From an uncultured Demequina sp. (GTDB lineage Bacteria > Actinomycetota > Actinomycetes > Actinomycetales > Demequinaceae): a stretch of 9,333 nt of DNA. Under the pieces are notes generated by a model. It made no database searches, was not told the DNA's origin, and saw nothing but the letters and a program-made list of their open reading frames with translations. The DNA lies in NCBI GenBank assembly GCA_937925595.1, contig CALALQ010000186.1, forward strand, positions 1 through 9,333. Direction: 5' to 3'. Positions 5,902 to 9,333 of the stretch are shown one piece after another (within the stretch, counting starts at the first letter, position 1; the number at the start of each line of letters is the position of its first letter). A program made the position numbers and the translations under genes.

Positions 5902-7054
5902 AGGTCGTCCGCCCTTGTCATTGGGAACGTGGGGCAAGATTCAGCGATTCGATCATTACGGAACGCCTGGTGCCATGGCCTACGTCCGTGACGCGGACGG
6001 TAAGCGACGCCGCGTCATCCGGACGGGACGCACACACGCCGAGGCCGAACGTCTACTCGCGCTTGCCCTTCGAGATCGAGTCACGCCCAGCTCAGAGGAG
6101 ATCACGAGCGAGACGCTGCTTGACGACCTCGCTGGGCAGTGGCTTGAGGAGGTGCGTCGAGACGAGCGCGCGGTGGCAACAATTGGCAGGTACGCGTCTA
6201 CCATCCGCTCCCATGTCGCGCCAGTTGGAAATCTTCGGGTTCGTGAGGCGACGGTGCCCAGGCTCCAACGGCTCGTCGATGAGGTGGCTGACCATGCCGG
6301 CCCAGCAGCAGCACGGCTCCTGACAGTTGTCCTCAAGGGCATGTTCGCTCTTGCCATTCGGCATGGCGCTCTCCCCGAGAATCCCGCCGCTCACGTGAAG
6401 GGGCCGAAACGCAAGCGCCAGCCTGTTGTTGCCCCGAGCCTTGAACAAATACATGAGCTTCGCGTGCTCCTGGAGGCGTACGACCGTCGGCCCGGGGCAC
6501 ACCCCAACGCGATTCGCGACCTCGCCGACATTGGCGATGTCCTCATCGGAACAGGCGCGAGAATCGGCGAGGTCCTCGCGCTGACCTGGAGCGACATCGA
6601 CCTGGGGGCCGGGCGGGTAACCATCACCGCGACGGTGGCTCGTGTTGCCGGAGGCGGGCTGATTCGTCAGAGCTATCCGAAAACCGAGAGTTCCGTTCGC
6701 CGATTAAGCGTTCCAGTGTTCGTGCGAGAGGTCTTGGTGCGGCGCCGCGCTGCCTCTTATAGCGATCTGGTGTTTCCTTCTGCGAATGGGACACCGCGGT
6801 GGCCGGAGAACGTTCGAGCTCAGTGGGCGAATGCGGTGAAGGGAACGGCGGCCGAAGGACTCACGACTCGCTCCTGCCGGAAAGCGGTGGCCACCTACTT
6901 GAAGTCTCGCGCGAGCATCGAGGCGGCAGCCGGCCAACTGGGTCACTCTACGTCCAAGATCACGGAACTCTTCTACGTTCCCGCTGACATCGACCGCACC
7001 GACTATTCAGAGCACCTCGGTGACCTCAGGGGTTCGGCTCGCTCGCCTGATTGA
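5894..7054 (+). CDS. Tyrosine-type site-specific integrase (386 aa)
   Basis: N-terminus (about 1-60) is a basic AP2-like arm-type binding region (YVRDADGKRRRVIRTGRTHA). Residues about 75-165 are the SAM-like core-binding domain (LDDLAGQWLEEVRRDERAVA to FALAIRHGALPENPA). The catalytic domain follows. GARIGEVLALTW gives R223. The beta-hairpin PKTESSVRRL gives K263. TTRSCRKAVAT gives the second arginine R329. LGHSTSKITELFY gives H351 and the nucleophile Y361. In the usual H-x-x-R motif the histidine position is R326, a variation that is seen in some actinobacterial and phage integrases. The length is normal. The ATG is in the last codons of the hydrolase gene, so integrase synthesis probably depends on the upstream promoter at 2554. 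It inserts the element at the tRNA-Gly gene. Confidence 0.92.
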   Translation: MGKGRPPLSLGTWGKIQRFDHYGTPGAMAYVRDADGKRRRVIRTGRTHAEAERLLALALRDRVTPSSEEITSETLLDDLAGQWLEEVRRDERAVATIGRYASTIRSHVAPVGNLRVREATVPRLQRLVDEVADHAGPAAARLLTVVLKGMFALAIRHGALPENPAAHVKGPKRKRQPVVAPSLEQIHELRVLLEAYDRRPGAHPNAIRDLADIGDVLIGTGARIGEVLALTWSDIDLGAGRVTITATVARVAGGGLIRQSYPKTESSVRRLSVPVFVREVLVRRRAASYSDLVFPSANGTPRWPENVRAQWANAVKGTAAEGLTTRSCRKAVATYLKSRASIEAAAGQLGHSTSKITELFYVPADIDRTDYSEHLGDLRGSARSPD

Positions 7055-7088
7055 GTCGCAACCCGAAGGTCGGCAGTCTGATCGACGT

Positions 7089-8846
7089 TTACGGCTGCGC
7101 CAACGTCTCAACTCGGAACTCGGGGTGCTCGCGGATGCCGGTGAGCCCCCATGGCTGGGGTACAACGTTGTCGTCGGGCTGCATGCGGCTTGGTGAGTAC
7201 ATCCGAAATCCGACGATCGGATCAAGCGCTTTTAGAGACATGCGGCGATCTGTAGCTGTTCCGCCGTGCAGCGCGGCAAGTATTTCATCCCCGTTCTCCG
7301 CCTCGACTCCGGGGTGATAGAAGGCGACGTCGTCGACGAACAGTTCCTCGCCATAAAGCGTGATCGACCATTCTGATTGGCGTCCGTGGATTGCCCCGCC
7401 GTGTTCGAGCAGCCGCTCCAAGCCGTCGTTCACTACACCCGTGAGGGTGTAATTGATGCCGTTCACGCGGGGCATGAGAGCCACTTTCCCCTCCAGGATC
7501 ATCCGGACGGATCGGGCCCACAGTCGGTCTGGTCCGGCGACGACCTCCTTCGGAAATCTGAATCGCACATCGAGCTCGCGCTCTATGAATGCGAGATCCT
7601 CCGCAAGCTCCTGGACCACCGGAGGAATTCTGCGCTCGCTCGATTGATTGAGCGTGGCGCTGATCGTGTTGTCGTCGATGCTCAGTTCGATCACGCCAGA
7701 CTGATCGAACGCATCTAGGAACCGAATTGCTCTGGCGACTGCCGTAGCGTCGTGCCCGGCCGGTTCGAAGTCGATCGCGACCGCAGCCCCGTCGGTGTCC
7801 TTGAACCCGAGTTGCCACGTCATCGACACCCCGGCTTCGAGCTGTACTCTGACCGTTCCACCGCGTTTGCCGTGGGTGCGCCAGATCGTGTTTCCGTTGA
7901 GTGACCGCGGTCGCTCGTGTTCCCGCGCGACCCGGACAATCGTGGGGCGATCAAAACTCGTATCGGAATCGGGGAGGATCTCGAGCTGCGCGTTCTCAAC
8001 GCGCTCAGCAAACCAGCTTGGACCGGTGCGTTCGAGGAACTTGACCACTTCCGGAGGGAGCACAAGACGCTCAGCCAACCCAAAGTCCATCGACTCCCGA
8101 AACACCTCGCCTAAAGCCTCATGGGCCGTGAAGTCGAGTTGCATCGTGATGCCGAGCGGCTCGCGCTGGTCCGCATCGGGTCGCTTCGCGAATAGAGTTT
8201 CGGTTACGGTTCCGCCCACAACGGAGAAGCTCGTTCCCCAGTAGCTGCTGCGAGCATCCGCTCTGTCCGCGAGCCGTCGGACCTCGTCGGCTAGTGCCCT
8301 TGGGTCGTTCAGAGCTCCGGAGTCGCGGCGCACAATGCTTAGTGCTTCGCGGAGGGCATTGTGGTCCGCCCATCGATGCGCATCGGGGTCATCCGCCAGC
8401 ATCGAATTGAGTTCCGTTTCGCCCATGAAACCCACCCGCGTCCGGGCTGCGGCGGTGATCGTCACCCACTTTCGCTCGTTGACCGTGAAGTTACGGGGAA
8501 TGACAAGCGTCCATGACGGAGGCGAGAGCTTCAGGGCCTCCTCAAGCGAGCGTTGAATCTGTGGCTTGCGGCTCTTCGCCCACTCTCCCGAGAACCCTTC
8601 CGCGAAGTGTTTCAGCTGGTAGATCTTGACGAGCTGACCCGTCTTGCGGACCCTTACGTCGATATCGATTCCTCCGTCGCCACCCCTTCCGTCAATGGCC
8701 TGGGCGACGAGACCTGAACCCTCGCGGTCGTACTTGCGCACGATGAGGAGTTCGACGAGGCTGTTGAACTCGTCCCTGTGTGTCTTGCCCCACTCGACCA
8801 AGTATGCGACTCCATTCGTTCTGGACGGCCGGACGTGCGGCCGCAT
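7089..8846 (-). CDS. Mrr-like nuclease with large unassigned C-terminal domain (585 aa)
   Basis: Residues about 22-105 fit a PD-(D/E)xK nuclease of the Mrr or DUF4297-like type: an early helix EFNSLVELLIVRKYD (E26 possible), GGDGGIDIDV with D57 and catalytic D61, and IYQLKHF with Q77 and K79. A neighbouring 'WTLVIPRNFTVNERKW' and 'VGFMGETELNSMLADDPDAH' (112-156) match accessory segments seen in such nucleases. From about 205 the remaining 380 residues are mixed alpha/beta with no family I recognise, perhaps a sensor or target-binding region. The ATG at 8846 lacks a good Shine-Dalgarno. A -10-like TATCCT at 8868-8863 has no clear -35. It lies convergent with the integrase, between it and the tRNA, the usual place for cargo. 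A defence or self-stability role is inferred from the nuclease and position. Confidence 0.8.
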   Translation of the reverse strand: MRPHVRPSRTNGVAYLVEWGKTHRDEFNSLVELLIVRKYDREGSGLVAQAIDGRGGDGGIDIDVRVRKTGQLVKIYQLKHFAEGFSGEWAKSRKPQIQRSLEEALKLSPPSWTLVIPRNFTVNERKWVTITAAARTRVGFMGETELNSMLADDPDAHRWADHNALREALSIVRRDSGALNDPRALADEVRRLADRADARSSYWGTSFSVVGGTVTETLFAKRPDADQREPLGITMQLDFTAHEALGEVFRESMDFGLAERLVLPPEVVKFLERTGPSWFAERVENAQLEILPDSDTSFDRPTIVRVAREHERPRSLNGNTIWRTHGKRGGTVRVQLEAGVSMTWQLGFKDTDGAAVAIDFEPAGHDATAVARAIRFLDAFDQSGVIELSIDDNTISATLNQSSERRIPPVVQELAEDLAFIERELDVRFRFPKEVVAGPDRLWARSVRMILEGKVALMPRVNGINYTLTGVVNDGLERLLEHGGAIHGRQSEWSITLYGEELFVDDVAFYHPGVEAENGDEILAALHGGTATDRRMSLKALDPIVGFRMYSPSRMQPDDNVVPQPWGLTGIREHPEFRVETLAQP

Positions 8847-9000
8847 GACGAGCCGTTCGAACAGGATAGAACCGTCATCGTGCGGCTCAGGGCAAGAGCG
8901 CGCTGTGATCGTCCATGCGCACGATTGTGTCCATTAAGTGTCTACAAGGGGCCGTTGAATGCCCTCGTTCGTTGAGCAGGCCACCCCGCAACCCCACAAT
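8847..9000. other. Gap between nuclease gene and tRNA-Gly, inside element edge
   Basis: 154 bp with no gene I can support. It should contain the integrase's core and arm binding sites beside the tRNA, but no repeated arm motif can be picked out by eye. Just left of the tRNA a weak GGGC/GCCC hairpin is possible as a tRNA terminator; I do not rely on it. Confidence 0.4.
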
Positions 9001-9030
9001 TGGAGCCGATGACGGGAATCGAACCCGCGC
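9001..9030 (-). other. Probable integration site at the tRNA-Gly 3' end
   Basis: The tRNA 3' half points into the element and the window keeps a complete tRNA with CCA, as expected when an integrating element carries a replacement 3' end. The T-arm (CGGG, loop TTCGATT, CCCG) and acceptor are the usual crossover location for tyrosine integrases. No second copy of this sequence is found in the window, so the partner att site should be left of position 1. Exact core limits cannot be set. Confidence 0.55.
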
Positions 9031-9074
9031 TGTCTGCTTGGGAAGCAGAAGTTCTACCATTGAACTACATCGGC
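9001..9074 (-). tRNA. tRNA-Gly (anticodon CCC)
   Basis: On the minus strand the acceptor 5' GCCGATG at 9074-9068 pairs with CATCGGC at 9011-9005, followed by discriminator T and an encoded CCA (9003-9001). The D arm carries GTTCAATGGTAGAAC. The anticodon stem TCTGC/GCAGA holds the loop TTCCCAA with anticodon CCC, which reads GGG glycine codons. The T arm is CGGG-TTCGATT-CCCG. All stems pair fully, so the gene looks functional. It borders dcd, a chromosomal neighbour, and marks the element's right limit. Confidence 0.95.
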
Positions 9075-9076
9075 AT

Positions 9077-9104
9077 CGCCGCACTCGGGCGGCAACGTGC
9101 GGCG
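9077..9104. repeat. 8 bp inverted repeat in the tRNA 5' leader
   Basis: CGCCGCAC (9077-9084) and GTGCGGCG (9097-9104) are perfect inverted copies with a 12-base loop. They lie two bases from the tRNA 5' end on the minus-strand transcript. The hairpin could shape RNase P processing of the pre-tRNA. Confidence 0.45.
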
Positions 9105-9126
9105 CCTGGGAGACACCGCACCACCC

Positions 9127-9156
9127 ATGCTAGCAACACGTGAGGGCCGTTCTCGA
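9127..9156 (-). promoter_or_regulatory. Possible tRNA-Gly promoter
   Basis: Minus strand -35 TCGAGA (9156-9151), 18 bp spacer and -10 TAGCAT (9132-9127). This would give a leader of about 45 bases before the tRNA. Both boxes are approximate, so confidence is low. Confidence 0.35.
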
Positions 9157-9185
9157 TTCGTTCCACACGGCGGTCTCGCTAGGCT
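9157..9185 (+). promoter_or_regulatory. Possible leaderless dcd promoter
   Basis: A -10-like TAGGCT (9180-9185) lies six bases before the GTG at 9192, the spacing of a leaderless start. The -35 candidate TTCGTT (9157-9162), 17 bp upstream, is poor. Confidence 0.35.
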
Positions 9186-9191
9186 GTTCGC

Positions 9192-9333
9192 GTGCTGCTC
9201 TCCGACCGCGACATCCGTGCCGAGCTCGACCGCGAGCGCATCAAGCTCGAACCGTACGAACCCGGCATGATCCAGCCCTCGTCGATCGACGTGCGGCTCG
9301 ACCGGTATTTCCGGTTGTTCGACAACCACAAGT
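9192..9333 (+). CDS. dcd: dCTP deaminase, N-terminal part (cut by window edge)
   Basis: The readable 47 residues begin [20 protein letters not shown] and include the signature [20 protein letters not shown], which is characteristic of dCTP deaminase (Dcd). The enzyme converts dCTP to dUTP, and in actinobacteria the homologue is typically bifunctional, also hydrolysing dUTP to dUMP for thymidylate synthesis. The start is the GTG at 9192; the gene has no Shine-Dalgarno and may be leaderless. The catalytic residues and C-terminus lie outside the window. Location beside tRNA-Gly marks chromosomal backbone, not element DNA. Confidence 0.93.
   Translation, partial: MLLSDRDIRAELDRERIKLEPYEPGMIQPSSIDVRLDRYFRLFDNHK

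Noticed and set aside
7055..7088. Terminator between the convergent integrase and nuclease genes
   Set aside because: Only a CCGA/TCGG four-base stem with a three-base loop and no U-tract.
7285..7818. 177-residue minus-strand frame inside the nuclease gene
   Set aside because: Arginine-rich alternate-frame shadow of a continuous 585-residue gene.
8855..8862. GTTCGAAC palindrome before the nuclease start
   Set aside because: Eight bases of symmetry is common in GC-rich DNA and it does not resemble the other operators.
9054..9329. 91-residue minus-strand frame across dcd and the tRNA
   Set aside because: Antisense of dcd, which has its own diagnostic motif.
1..9333. CRISPR array, insertion-sequence ends or rRNA
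   Set aside because: No regularly spaced repeats, transposase motifs or rRNA sequence are visible.

Overview
The window is high-GC DNA whose protein families, frequent GTG starts and leaderless promoters point to an actinobacterium, probably one of the Microbacteriaceae (inferred from style only). Positions 1 to about 9000 look like the tRNA-proximal end of an integrative mobile element. The right edge returns to chromosome: a tRNA-Gly(CCC) gene at 9001-9074 (minus strand), whose 3' end faces the element, followed by the start of dcd (dCTP deaminase), which runs off the window at 9333.

Layout. Positions 1-2443 hold a leftward, tightly packed five-gene operon: a small XRE/Cro-type regulator, an excisionase-like HTH protein, a ParB-like protein, an uncharacterised protein with a weak sigma-factor flavour, and a truncated winged-helix protein that may be a replication initiator. 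Positions 2444-2588 are a divergent control region. It contains two perfect palindromes sharing the core TTNCCATATGGNAA, 53 bp apart centre to centre, and two facing promoters that both appear to make leaderless mRNAs. The leftward promoter has one palindrome exactly in its spacer. Positions 2589-7054 hold a rightward operon with overlapping genes: a long XRE regulator with EspR-like architecture, an ImmA/IrrE-type zinc metallopeptidase, a seven-helix membrane protein resembling the MAB_1171c family, a membrane-anchored alpha/beta hydrolase, and a tyrosine integrase. Convergent to it, at 7089-8846, is a 585-residue protein with an Mrr-like PD-(D/E)xK nuclease at its N-terminus and a large unassigned C-terminal region. 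It is probably defence or stability cargo.

How it may work together (inference). The regulator plus ImmA-type protease pair, divergent from an excisionase-like and replication/partition-like operon, recalls the ImmR/ImmA switch of ICEBs1: the protease would relieve repression and release the element. What is unusual is that a 7-TM membrane protein and an exported hydrolase are inserted in translational coupling between the protease and the integrase. That suggests an envelope or small-molecule signal may feed into element control. The left attachment site lies outside the window.
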